Shown piece by piece: positions 14,143 to 23,347 of a DNA stretch of 36,806 bases. The first letter of the stretch is position 1. Each line of letters opens with the position of its first letter. Source of the stretch: a virus. The stretch lies in IMG/VR virus record IMGVR_UViG_3300032278_000045, positions 1 to 36,806 of that record, one strand, 5' to 3'. The position numbers and the translations under genes were made by a program. Under the pieces are notes generated by a model, which saw only the letters and a program-made list of their open reading frames with translations, had not been told where the DNA came from and made no database searches.

Positions 14143-14163
14143 CATAAGAAAGTAAAATAAATT

Positions 14164-15609
14164 ATGATAAAAGATTATAGGTTTAAGACTAAACCCTATG
14201 ACCATCAAATTAAAGCCTTAGAGAAGTCTTGGGCCTCAGAAACCTTTGGTTTATTTATGGAAATGGGTACAGGAAAATCAAAAGTTTTAGTTGACAACAT
14301 CGCTATGCTCTATGACAGAGGCGCGATCCGTGGTGCACTAATCGTCGCCCCTAAGGGTGTGTATAAAAACTGGGATGAGATAGAGTTCCCCACACATATG
14401 CCTGAACATGTTGGCTACACTAAGGTTTTGTGGGAAGCAAATTTGACAAAGAAGAAACAGTTCGAACTCGATACTTTATTTGATGATAAAGGTGATCTTA
14501 AGATATTGATAATGAATGTAGAAGCATTCTCTACAACAAAAGGACTGGACTTTGCGCACAGTTTCCTTAACATCTTCCTTGGAAAAGCTTTAATAGGGAT
14601 TGATGAATCTACGACGATCAAGAATCCGACAGCAAAGCGTACCAAAAACATTTTAAAAATAGGGAATCTTGCTAAATACCGTAGAATATTAACCGGCTCT
14701 CCAGTTACCAAATCACCACTTGATTTATATAGTCAATGTGAATTCTTAGACCTATGGCATTTAGGGCATCCTTCTTACTATAGCTTCCGCTCACGTTATG
14801 CCCATATGATTGAAAGAAATTTCGGTGGTAGAAGTGTTCAGCTAGTTGGTAGTTATAGAAGACTTGATGAACTTGCTGAGAATTTAGAAAAGTTTTCTTA
14901 TAGAGTATTGAAGGAAGATTGTTTAGATCTCCCCCCTAAAATATATATGAAGAGAATTATAGAACTCACCGATGAACAGAAGAAAGTTTATGCACAAATG
15001 AAACAAATAGCTTTAGCTGAACTCGATGGTAAAGTGATGAGCTCAATTAATGTTATGACACAGCTGATGAGGCTTCATCAGATCACTTGTGGTCATTTTA
15101 AATCAGACGATGGAGAGATCCAACACTTAAAAAATAATAGACTTGATGAATTAATGTCGTTGCTTGATGAAGTTGAGGGCAAAGTAATAATCTGGGCTAA
15201 TTATGTGGAAGATATAAAAAAAATAGTAGGAACTCTAAAAAAAGCTTACGGAGAGGACTCTACAGTCGAATATCATGGGTCAGTGGACCCAAGGTACCGC
15301 CAGGAACAGATTGCTCTATTTCAAGAGAAAAACAGCCCTGCGCGCTATTTCGTAGGAAACCCACAAACTGGAGGGTATGGAATTACTCTTACCGCTGCGA
15401 GCACAGTAGTATACTATTCTAACAGTTATGATCTAGAAAAAAGATTACAATCTGAAGATAGAGCACATCGAATTGGTCAAAATAATAGTGTTACTTATGT
15501 TGACTTGGTAGCAGAAAAGACTATAGACGAACGTATCGTCAAATCACTACGAAATAAAATAAATATCGCAAATGAAATCATGGGGGAGGATCTTAAAGAT
15601 TGGATCTAA
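14164..15609 (+). CDS. SNF2-family DNA helicase/translocase
   Basis: A 481-aa superfamily 2 ATPase and the only plus-strand gene. Motif I is MGTGKS (34-39), preceded by PYDHQ with Q15 as the Q-motif glutamine. IVAPKGVYKNW gives motif Ia, DEST (147-150) motif II and LTGSP (176-180) motif III. QSEDRAHRIGQ (429-439) is the SNF2-type motif VI. The protein is a minimal SNF2 core without chromodomain or nuclease. Such proteins translocate on double-stranded DNA and displace bound proteins; many marine phages encode one, probably for replication or to clear host factors. Its ribosome binding site is weak (AAGAAAG ten bases before the ATG). Its stop codon overlaps the endolysin gene's stop on the other strand. 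Confidence 0.92.
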   Translation: MIKDYRFKTKPYDHQIKALEKSWASETFGLFMEMGTGKSKVLVDNIAMLYDRGAIRGALIVAPKGVYKNWDEIEFPTHMPEHVGYTKVLWEANLTKKKQFELDTLFDDKGDLKILIMNVEAFSTTKGLDFAHSFLNIFLGKALIGIDESTTIKNPTAKRTKNILKIGNLAKYRRILTGSPVTKSPLDLYSQCEFLDLWHLGHPSYYSFRSRYAHMIERNFGGRSVQLVGSYRRLDELAENLEKFSYRVLKEDCLDLPPKIYMKRIIELTDEQKKVYAQMKQIALAELDGKVMSSINVMTQLMRLHQITCGHFKSDDGEIQHLKNNRLDELMSLLDEVEGKVIIWANYVEDIKKIVGTLKKAYGEDSTVEYHGSVDPRYRQEQIALFQEKNSPARYFVGNPQTGGYGITLTAASTVVYYSNSYDLEKRLQSEDRAHRIGQNNSVTYVDLVAEKTIDERIVKSLRNKINIANEIMGEDLKDWI

Positions 15610-16073
15610 AGAAGTATCGGTTCGTATGCTGTGCGTCCTTCTATTTTCTTCGCTTGCAGTACTTGCTTGCGCGGTGTTTCTGGTTCTCTTTTCACTGAAC
15701 AATGAATCCAACCCGAGTTGGGGTCCACACCATCATAAAATTCTAGAATCAATTGATCAAACTCACAGTTAGCCGCGATCCACGCTGCGAGTTCCTTGTT
15801 GTCAACTGAATGTATCTCGAAGTCTGCTGCCTCACCCTTGGCATGTTGTGACTTAGACGAAGATCCGATAGCCTCGCACAACTCTGGGCTGCGATAGCCT
15901 GAGGATATCATGACCGGTTTACCGAAGTGCTCGCGCACTGGTTGTAGGACGGTCTTCGCTAGGTGAATAAGATTATTAATCTCCGCGGTCCCTGGTTCAT
16001 TGTTAATGTTTTTACGGATCGCTGTTTGAGATTTTGTTAGCTCGGCTAACGTAAAATTATTTGATAGATTCAT
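15606..16073 (-). CDS. M15-family peptidase endolysin
   Basis: A 155-aa L,D/D,D-peptidase-like protein of the M15A group that would cut peptidoglycan cross-links at lysis. SGYRS (58-62) and SQHAKGEAADFEI supply zinc ligands H77 and D84. FDQLILE supplies the likely catalytic E111, and GWIHCS the third ligand H124. It has no signal peptide, so it should depend on a holin for export. Its ATG overlaps the stop of the small membrane-protein gene (TAATG), a typical holin-lysin arrangement. It ends tail-to-tail with the SNF2 gene, sharing three bases with no terminator between them. Confidence 0.9.
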   Translation of the reverse strand: MNLSNNFTLAELTKSQTAIRKNINNEPGTAEINNLIHLAKTVLQPVREHFGKPVMISSGYRSPELCEAIGSSSKSQHAKGEAADFEIHSVDNKELAAWIAANCEFDQLILEFYDGVDPNSGWIHCSVKREPETPRKQVLQAKKIEGRTAYEPILL

Positions 16074-16297
16074 TACATTCCTATCCTATTTAATAGTGCT
16101 TCTATAATTACTAAACCAACGGCCCCCACCGTAGTTAAAACTACCCAATAGATTTTATCTACCTTACCACCCAATCTATTAATTTCGCACTGCATGTGCT
16201 TCAAATGATTGTCCTTAATATTTTTCATCTCACGTTTCACACCTGTAATGTGTCCATTCAATGCAATAATATGTTCGCGTTGTGTTTTAGGTTCCAT
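16073..16297 (-). CDS. Holin-like coiled-coil membrane protein
   Basis: A 74-aa protein with a charged helical N-terminal half (KREMKNIKDNHLKHMQ, then INRLGGKVDK) and one membrane segment near the C-terminus (IYWVVLTTVGAVGLVIIEAL). This coiled-coil plus C-terminal anchor plan resembles XhlA-type holin partners. Its place directly before the endolysin, with a TAATG overlap, supports a role in lysis. It could instead be a spanin-like or virion membrane protein. Confidence 0.7.
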   Translation of the reverse strand: MEPKTQREHIIALNGHITGVKREMKNIKDNHLKHMQCEINRLGGKVDKIYWVVLTTVGAVGLVIIEALLNRIGM

Positions 16298-19200
16298 TAG
16301 ACCATTCCCCGTTGTCGCTGTTGGATTAATTTTTCACTAGGAGATAATAATGCGGTTTCAGTTTTAGTCAATCCTGTTTGTGGGTCAGCACCTTGGTTCA
16401 TATTAACCTGTGATACGTCGGGTGTGGGTGTATTTGGTAGAGGTGCTACTTGGTTTTGACTAAACATATTCCCTATGCCCCCTTCGAGAGCAGGGGTTGG
16501 TTCTGTTGATGGTAATAGTGGAGCTCTATTTGGATCTAATAAATCCTCAAATTTAATTCTTTTCATTGTTCTCATTATTCTTCTTAATTTAGAGAAAGGT
16601 TTTAGATCACTTTTATTAAGTATTATTCCGTTTCTTTTGTATTCTTCGTATAAATCATCTGCTCTTTTTGTCAGTCCAGATCTTGAGAATGAAACAGGTG
16701 TGAATTTACCATCCATTAATCTATCTAGATTTGGAACATTACGACCATCTTTTCCTAGTACTTTTTCAATTTGTCTTTTAGTTAATAAACCACTATTCAA
16801 TGATTGTTGGAACATTTTCCATACCTCAAATTGTGCGGCAAGAGCTTCATTTTGTATATCTTCAAACTCTGCAGCCATAACATCTGGTCCACGTTCCAAT
16901 GCATTTTCTTTACTAAAGAAGTGTTCAGTTTTATATGCGTTACTTCTTATCTCACGAATATCAATTGCCTTATAGTCAAGTGCAGCGACTGGATCTACAT
17001 TCATAATAGAACCCCCCAACAATCTTATAAGAACATCACCAAGTTCCATAACTCTTCCGCTTTTAGTATCTAAACTTAATGCATCTAATACTTGTGCTGC
17101 ACTTCTAATGAATCCTGGTGCAATTGTTCCTAAGAAATGGTTCCAACTTTTTTCAACCTTTTCTCCAAAATCATCGGACGGAGAAAAAATAATTGAACCA
17201 TCACGCGATCGCCCTTGACGTGCCCATATATCAAATGCAGGTTCAAGTGCGATTGCCTCTGTTGTAAATGGTTCAAGAAATGCCATTAGTGGTCCAGCTG
17301 CATCAAATAATCTATTATAAACTTCACCATCTATCTCTGTGATCAATCTTGGGGTTGTAAGTTCTCTAATAAAACCATTGACTGGGTCAATCACATAAGC
17401 ATATGGATTGTATGTTGATAAATTAAAAGCCTTAAACATCCCTGTTTTTTTATCTTGATTAGTTAATGGAACTAAAGCGTGGTCTTCCATAAAGGCTGGA
17501 CCAAGATCTTCTAAATATGCTGCTGTCATATCTGGATTTACATCAGTTAAATAATGACCAAGAGCTTTCACAGATTCATTGACACCATAAAGTGTAGTGA
17601 ATTGACCAAACAATGATCTATAACCCATAGCTTGTAGTCCAGGATTACCTGAAGCTATGTGTTTTAAAGAAAGACTTAAAGTAGTTGCACTGGTTCTTAA
17701 CATTTCTGCAGGAAAAGATATAAAGTTACCAATAGGAAGTTTTCTAATAGCCTGTACAACAGGAGGTACTCGACTGTATGTAGGATAGGTTTCTCTTACT
17801 AAATAAGCACCCATCTCTTCAATTCCCTCAGCTACTGTTTTTTTGATACCAGTTTTCGGGCTTAATTCAACAAACTCTCTACCGATTATATCCCTAAAAT
17901 ATTTTTTTACATCGTCTATTGATTTAGTGAACTGTTTAAGCTCTGACATATAAAACTCATGACCATATATTTTCCAAACATTATCACCACCAGCGTACGT
18001 TCTTTGTACATACTGGCTCATTTGAGTATTGCCAACTTTTTGCAATAACTGATTAAAGCTACTAATAATAGGTTCACCTGTTGCTGATCTTGTTCCTTTT
18101 AGATCAGCTAATATACCTGCAAGCTCATTTGCTACAACATTCTCATCTGTTACTCCAAGCTCAACTTTTCTTTCGATGTATTTAATTAAATCATTTTTAT
18201 TAACTTTAGGACCTGATCCAAATATATCATCTAACACTATCTTCATTGCTTGAGGCACACTTGCACTACCTCCAATATGACCTACATTCATTGCGAATAA
18301 ACTAGCTGATCCAAAGTTACGCATTTGAGTAGCAGGTGAATAAAGTGTTTTACCTCCTTGAACCATTGCTTTGAATGCTAGTAAGTTTTGATAAACTTTA
18401 TATTTGAGAGCGCTATCAAAAATACTATAACCACTTAGTTGTCTAATCATTTCTGGCGTCCCATATAAACCTATGGCATCATTAAGCAAAAACCCAGTTC
18501 CTTTAACATCAGTTAAACGAGCCGCATTATATATTTTACCTTTAGCTAAGGCTTCTTCTGCTGTGTTAAATAACCAACCGTTTTCTAATCCCATTTTAGC
18601 TAATCTATCTAATGCGGTTTTTTGTTGAGTACTCGCTATCATATTCCCTGTTGTTTGTAATAAAGAAGATTTAAGATTTTTTTCCTCCCCAAGAAGTTTA
18701 CGAATCGCAGCTGGTACTTCTTCACCCGTTGTTATTCTAATATCACCCAGACCTAACTTTTTATTAACTATTTTTTCTAATGCTTTGAATGGGTCATCTA
18801 TTTCATAACGTGCTGTGTGCATTATGTCTGCTACCTTTAATTCTGCATACTCATCTATGGCTTTTGCGATTGATTGATCAGGAAAAGCTTCCCTTGCTTG
18901 CATGACAAACCCCTCATTACCTCTAATAACATCTTTTATAAACGCTTTAGCATTTAATACAGCCTCTCTGCCTGGCTGAAAATCTGCGTTAGTAAACATG
19001 GCAAACGAACGTCTCATATATTTATCTATGTCTGCGCTTAATAAGTATTTTAAAGGATCTGATTTAGGTAATAATTCTCCAAACTCTGTTTTTAAACCAT
19101 TTGTGTATTCTTTTAATCCTACTGCTATTTCTCTTAATCTCAGAGGTAAAGCATCTGCTTTTATTGTGCCTTGCAGATAGTCTAAAACATCATCTAGGTA

Positions 19201-22200
19201 TTTTCTTTGTATAGTTTGATATTCTCCCCAGTTCTTATGTCTATCTTCAAACACCTTAGCCATCTTATAAGCTTCTTCTTCAATAGATTTTAGATACTTA
19301 TCTATAACTCTAGATTTTGATTTAATAAATAAATTTGTTTGACCACTTATGCCAAAAGCATCCCTAGTTAGTTTTCCAATATCTCTAAATGCTGACAATT
19401 TATTATCTATTCTAGCAAGATACTGATGTAATGGGTCTTGGCTATTAACTGAAAATTCTCTCCATTTCTGAAAATCTGGTAAAGATCTTTTAAATGTTTT
19501 ATCAAATTTTATGCCTGAGTAAGCTGCTTGCTTTGCAAAAGCTACATCATATGCACCTAAGGCTGCTCTAGTGAATACTTGTTTACCAATAAATTTAGCT
19601 GTTTCTTGGATACCTTTTGCTCCCCATTGACCTAGTTTTTGAATTCCTCCTCCTATTACCGGCAGAGTTTTATTTGTATAAGCAAGTTTTCCAGCTAACG
19701 TATCGGCTGCTATTTTCAATGGTATTCCTGCAAGTTGCAATGCACCACCAAACAAAGATCTATCAATTCCAGGAATAGTTTTAAACGGAAGTTTAGCAGT
19801 TCCTTTTATTAAACCCCACGCCGCAGGTCCTACTAAAGGAAACAAACCCCCGATCATCGCTCCGTCTCCCGCGAAGCGCAGTCTATTTTTAAAATTAGCA
19901 AGGGCTAATTCGTTTCCACTTAAGTCTTTTGTTTCAATAGGTTTACCAGGAAGTAGTGTTGGGTCTTCTGGAAACATTCTATGTAGACTATTGTAAGGAC
20001 CTCCGGCGAGTAAGTCAGTTGCGCCAAATATGATTGCACCTGTACCCATTTTTTTTGAGATATTGCTCATCTGCATACCGAGTCTTGCAGCACCATAAAC
20101 ATCATCATCGATAAAGCGTGTCATAGTATTAACCCCTTTTATTCTTAGGGCCTTTTGTGCACGAGTTAATATCTTAGTAACTAAACCTCCAGGTACACCA
20201 AATTCAACGAGTAAAGCTAACATATCACCGAGGAAAGTTTCTGGTTCGTTAACAGATTTTTCATCATATAGATCTCTCAATCTTCCTGATAAATCTGTTT
20301 TTCCAAAAGAGGCTAAATCAATGCCACCCAGTACTAAATCCATTGTGTTGAAACCAAGATTCGTGATCCCTGTGTCGAGAGCCCTGTTTATTTCCGCAAA
20401 ACCATCAATGTATGCGGCTTCATTATCTGTGCTAGGTGTAGGCATCCATGCTTTCTCTATTTGTGGAGCAACCAGTGCTGATAAAACTGGGAAGTTTTCA
20501 TTAAATTCTTTATCTGTACCTGTAAATGAATTTTTAATGTCATTACCTATAGCTCCCATGAGCATAAAAGGCATTTGCATCTGTCTTTGGAATGATCTGT
20601 AAATAGGGTTTCGCTGAATAGCCTCAGGTATATTTCTCCATTTGTACTTAACAGGTTTATCATCAATTAATTCATCAGCTATTTGTTTTTTTATATCTTT
20701 TAGCTGTAGATTAAATGTTTTATCTTCTGTTTTATATCTAACCTTTGGCTCTGCTTCCCTAACTCTTGCTAATCGTGCTTCATCAGCAAGGAACACCGAC
20801 ATTGGACCCTTCATTGCTTCTGGTAGTTCATCAAACTTACGTCGCTCCATGGCGCTTTCAACATTAGCTTCTAAATAGTGTCCAAAAATAGTTTTTGTAT
20901 CATCTACTGAATACCTACCTGGCCCAGTAACCGCGCCACGTTTTGGGTCATTACGGTTTATAGGTACGTCACCCATTTGACCAGCTCTACCGCCGTATCT
21001 AAATCTTTCTGTTCCCTTTTTAGCCATTTTTTTTAATCCAGGAGATATTTGAGGTTCGTAATTTTTTAATATACCAAGATCCTCTGCCATTTGACGAATA
21101 GCATCTTCATCACCTTTCATATGTGTATTATATAAATCAGTAACTTCATCTTCTATTCTTTTAAGAGCTTTTTCAGGTGTGAATTTAGGCCCATACTTTA
21201 CCCATGGTTCATCTCCTATTCTTACATGCATTAAGAGATTAGGCCATTTCTTAGTTTCCTTAGACATATAACTAAACGCTTCCTCAGCACCTTTAGTGTC
21301 TAAAATTTTATAGAAATTCTCTTGTATAGTAGAAGCAGCTGCATTTTCTGCTTTTGTTTGTGCTTGTAAATAATCTGGTTGGTATGGTTTATGTTTTTTT
21401 CCTGCGGAATGATGAAATTCAATAAATTCTTCTCTTCCCAATCTTTCATAAGATTTAAGTGAACCACCTTGATTATTTTTAAAAGCATCAAGTCTATATA
21501 AATAACCACCTAAAAAATTTAATGAAAAAGATTCAGTTCTAGAACCTGTTTGAACTACTAAATCATCACCTAAAACTTTGGCTATATCTTTAGCAATAGC
21601 TTCATTAGGTGTTCCTAGTTTTAATTGCTTAATTGCTGTTAAATAATTATTTACATCTATATACTGAGGGTGCTGTGTTATAGGTAAATGTTTATTTCCA
21701 TAAGTTATTTTGCCACTACTATCAAAAGTAGCACCAAGTTTTTTTGCTTTTTCAGGGTTTGATAATAGGTAACCATCTTTATAATATGTTATTCCTGCTG
21801 AAGGATCCTCAGGATCTTTAATTTCTATACCAATAAAATCTCCGTCTTTATCTTTTACTGTTTTAAAAAATTCACCTTTATCACCTAATTGTTTATCTGC
21901 ATCTTGCATCCATTGAAGTATTCTATTTGCTTGTGCTTTTCTCCACGTTTTTTGATCACTAGCTTTAGTCCAAATTTGATTATCTGTTCTTGTTAGTCTT
22001 CTATTTTCTTTCCATTGTTCAGCACCTATTCTTATTTTTTTTCTATATTTATCTAAATTTTTATAAGGTGTGCCATCTACTTGAGTCGGGTTTAACCACC
22101 ATTCTAAAGTTACATCTTCTCCTGCATCATTTTTTAGTCCACCTTCTATCCATTCGTCAACGAGAGATATAACTTGATTTCGATTTGTTCCTCCTGCTTT

Positions 22201-23346
22201 TTTTACTACTTTTGACCAAAGCTCGTCAGCATCATCTCTCCCTGCTTTAGTCCATTTTTCTATAGCATTATTCTTTTGAACAGAATATTTGCCAAATATA
22301 TTTTGATTAGCTGGAGTATCTTTTTTACCTGTGTCTTTAAGATAAGCTTTATAATCTTCTTTGAATGTTTCTGCGAATTCTCTTCTTGAAGATATTTCAC
22401 TTTTTTTAATAAACTGTATGTCGCCATCTTTTATTTTTGCTTGGTCTATATAATCGTCTATACTTTTAATACCTAGTTTGTTAAGCGCCGTTTTAATTCC
22501 AGAATTTGCTTCAGCTTCACTTGCGTACAGCCCGGATGAAACTAATCCTGCAGCAATAGGACCTTTTATTTTTGATACTTTATTTAAAATCCATTTTGCA
22601 ACACCTACCCCCATTGTGCCTAATGCTGGAGCCGCCACAACACCTTCAGCAATTCCAGCTATTTCTCCTGCTCCATATGCCATATCCCACTCTCTTATGT
22701 GATTTACATTAGTCTTATAAACTTCTCTATCCCAATGTAGTTCTTCTCCAGTTTGATCATCATGTGTCTTACCGGTAATAGGATCATAATAAGTTTTATG
22801 TAATGGATCATGAGTAGCCCTTGTTTTTAAAAAGTTAAGACCATCTTCTGATGGCATTATATTTCCTGGTAAATCTGGTCCAGAAAGATTTACTAAAGGA
22901 TTGTCCGAAGAATCCATATACATATCAAATTCACTCCCTGGTTTACTAAACTCTTCTTTAATACCTACTGGTACGCCATCTTCCCAAATTAAACCTGATC
23001 CAAGTGGTGGTGATCCCAATTGTGCATAATCTCCTAGGAAACCATCATCTCCAGAAATCCAATAAGGCATGTCGAAAATATTACCCCTGGCAAAATTACC
23101 TATCCCTCTTTCTAACCAATCATTTATACCAGAACCCCAAGTTCTAGGGTTCCAGGTTACTGGATTGTTGGCCATTAAAGTAGATATACCTTTCTGTCTT
23201 TTTAAATATTCTTCTTCTAGTTCTCTACGCTCCCTATCTCTAGCCTCCTGCTCACGAACTCGCTGGTAGTCAAGCAGATTGTCTCTTGCTGCTCTATCTA
23301 GAATATCCTGTTCCCATTCTGATAAAGAATCTGAAGGACTTCCCAT
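16297..23346 (-). CDS. Giant internal virion/ejection-type protein (2349 aa)
   Basis: The largest gene of the window, 19% of its length. The N-terminus is a charged helix (ARDRERRELEEEYLKRQ). Several glycine/alanine-rich hydrophobic stretches follow, such as IAEGVVAAPALGTMGVGVA near residue 235 and MIGGLFPLVGPAAWGLI in the middle third, and a long helical second half. No lytic transglycosylase, protease or other catalytic motif was recognised by eye. Size, position downstream of three internal virion proteins and upstream of the lysis genes, and alternating hydrophobic/helical composition fit a pilot or ejection protein that passes into the host with the DNA. A tape-measure role is less likely, because no long-tail genes are present. 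No frameshift interrupts it. Confidence 0.65.
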   Translation of the reverse strand: MGSPSDSLSEWEQDILDRAARDNLLDYQRVREQEARDRERRELEEEYLKRQKGISTLMANNPVTWNPRTWGSGINDWLERGIGNFARGNIFDMPYWISGDDGFLGDYAQLGSPPLGSGLIWEDGVPVGIKEEFSKPGSEFDMYMDSSDNPLVNLSGPDLPGNIMPSEDGLNFLKTRATHDPLHKTYYDPITGKTHDDQTGEELHWDREVYKTNVNHIREWDMAYGAGEIAGIAEGVVAAPALGTMGVGVAKWILNKVSKIKGPIAAGLVSSGLYASEAEANSGIKTALNKLGIKSIDDYIDQAKIKDGDIQFIKKSEISSRREFAETFKEDYKAYLKDTGKKDTPANQNIFGKYSVQKNNAIEKWTKAGRDDADELWSKVVKKAGGTNRNQVISLVDEWIEGGLKNDAGEDVTLEWWLNPTQVDGTPYKNLDKYRKKIRIGAEQWKENRRLTRTDNQIWTKASDQKTWRKAQANRILQWMQDADKQLGDKGEFFKTVKDKDGDFIGIEIKDPEDPSAGITYYKDGYLLSNPEKAKKLGATFDSSGKITYGNKHLPITQHPQYIDVNNYLTAIKQLKLGTPNEAIAKDIAKVLGDDLVVQTGSRTESFSLNFLGGYLYRLDAFKNNQGGSLKSYERLGREEFIEFHHSAGKKHKPYQPDYLQAQTKAENAAASTIQENFYKILDTKGAEEAFSYMSKETKKWPNLLMHVRIGDEPWVKYGPKFTPEKALKRIEDEVTDLYNTHMKGDEDAIRQMAEDLGILKNYEPQISPGLKKMAKKGTERFRYGGRAGQMGDVPINRNDPKRGAVTGPGRYSVDDTKTIFGHYLEANVESAMERRKFDELPEAMKGPMSVFLADEARLARVREAEPKVRYKTEDKTFNLQLKDIKKQIADELIDDKPVKYKWRNIPEAIQRNPIYRSFQRQMQMPFMLMGAIGNDIKNSFTGTDKEFNENFPVLSALVAPQIEKAWMPTPSTDNEAAYIDGFAEINRALDTGITNLGFNTMDLVLGGIDLASFGKTDLSGRLRDLYDEKSVNEPETFLGDMLALLVEFGVPGGLVTKILTRAQKALRIKGVNTMTRFIDDDVYGAARLGMQMSNISKKMGTGAIIFGATDLLAGGPYNSLHRMFPEDPTLLPGKPIETKDLSGNELALANFKNRLRFAGDGAMIGGLFPLVGPAAWGLIKGTAKLPFKTIPGIDRSLFGGALQLAGIPLKIAADTLAGKLAYTNKTLPVIGGGIQKLGQWGAKGIQETAKFIGKQVFTRAALGAYDVAFAKQAAYSGIKFDKTFKRSLPDFQKWREFSVNSQDPLHQYLARIDNKLSAFRDIGKLTRDAFGISGQTNLFIKSKSRVIDKYLKSIEEEAYKMAKVFEDRHKNWGEYQTIQRKYLDDVLDYLQGTIKADALPLRLREIAVGLKEYTNGLKTEFGELLPKSDPLKYLLSADIDKYMRRSFAMFTNADFQPGREAVLNAKAFIKDVIRGNEGFVMQAREAFPDQSIAKAIDEYAELKVADIMHTARYEIDDPFKALEKIVNKKLGLGDIRITTGEEVPAAIRKLLGEEKNLKSSLLQTTGNMIASTQQKTALDRLAKMGLENGWLFNTAEEALAKGKIYNAARLTDVKGTGFLLNDAIGLYGTPEMIRQLSGYSIFDSALKYKVYQNLLAFKAMVQGGKTLYSPATQMRNFGSASLFAMNVGHIGGSASVPQAMKIVLDDIFGSGPKVNKNDLIKYIERKVELGVTDENVVANELAGILADLKGTRSATGEPIISSFNQLLQKVGNTQMSQYVQRTYAGGDNVWKIYGHEFYMSELKQFTKSIDDVKKYFRDIIGREFVELSPKTGIKKTVAEGIEEMGAYLVRETYPTYSRVPPVVQAIRKLPIGNFISFPAEMLRTSATTLSLSLKHIASGNPGLQAMGYRSLFGQFTTLYGVNESVKALGHYLTDVNPDMTAAYLEDLGPAFMEDHALVPLTNQDKKTGMFKAFNLSTYNPYAYVIDPVNGFIRELTTPRLITEIDGEVYNRLFDAAGPLMAFLEPFTTEAIALEPAFDIWARQGRSRDGSIIFSPSDDFGEKVEKSWNHFLGTIAPGFIRSAAQVLDALSLDTKSGRVMELGDVLIRLLGGSIMNVDPVAALDYKAIDIREIRSNAYKTEHFFSKENALERGPDVMAAEFEDIQNEALAAQFEVWKMFQQSLNSGLLTKRQIEKVLGKDGRNVPNLDRLMDGKFTPVSFSRSGLTKRADDLYEEYKRNGIILNKSDLKPFSKLRRIMRTMKRIKFEDLLDPNRAPLLPSTEPTPALEGGIGNMFSQNQVAPLPNTPTPDVSQVNMNQGADPQTGLTKTETALLSPSEKLIQQRQRGMV

Positions 23347-23347
23347 T

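Larger units (their letters stand above)
14095..14153. promoter_or_regulatory. Large dyad at the divergent promoter
   Basis: ACTTTCTT (14095-14102) and AAGAAAGT (14146-14153) are exact inverted copies, as are TTGAC (14106-14110) and GTCAA (14138-14142). Both pairs are centred on 14124. The two -35 boxes are the inner arms, and the outer arms supply weak ribosome-binding sequences on both sides. The symmetry suggests a single regulatory protein or an origin-related function at this AT-rich site. Confidence 0.6.

Noticed and set aside
15572-15772. Plus-strand frame encoding a hydrophobic, signal-like segment (LLFSSLAVLACAVFLVLF) antisense to the endolysin
   Set aside because: It lies wholly opposite the end of the SNF2 gene and a well-conserved M15 domain, has no good ribosome binding site, and has no conserved C-terminal features. 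Proteomic peptides or conservation of the frame would revive it as a spanin or regulator.
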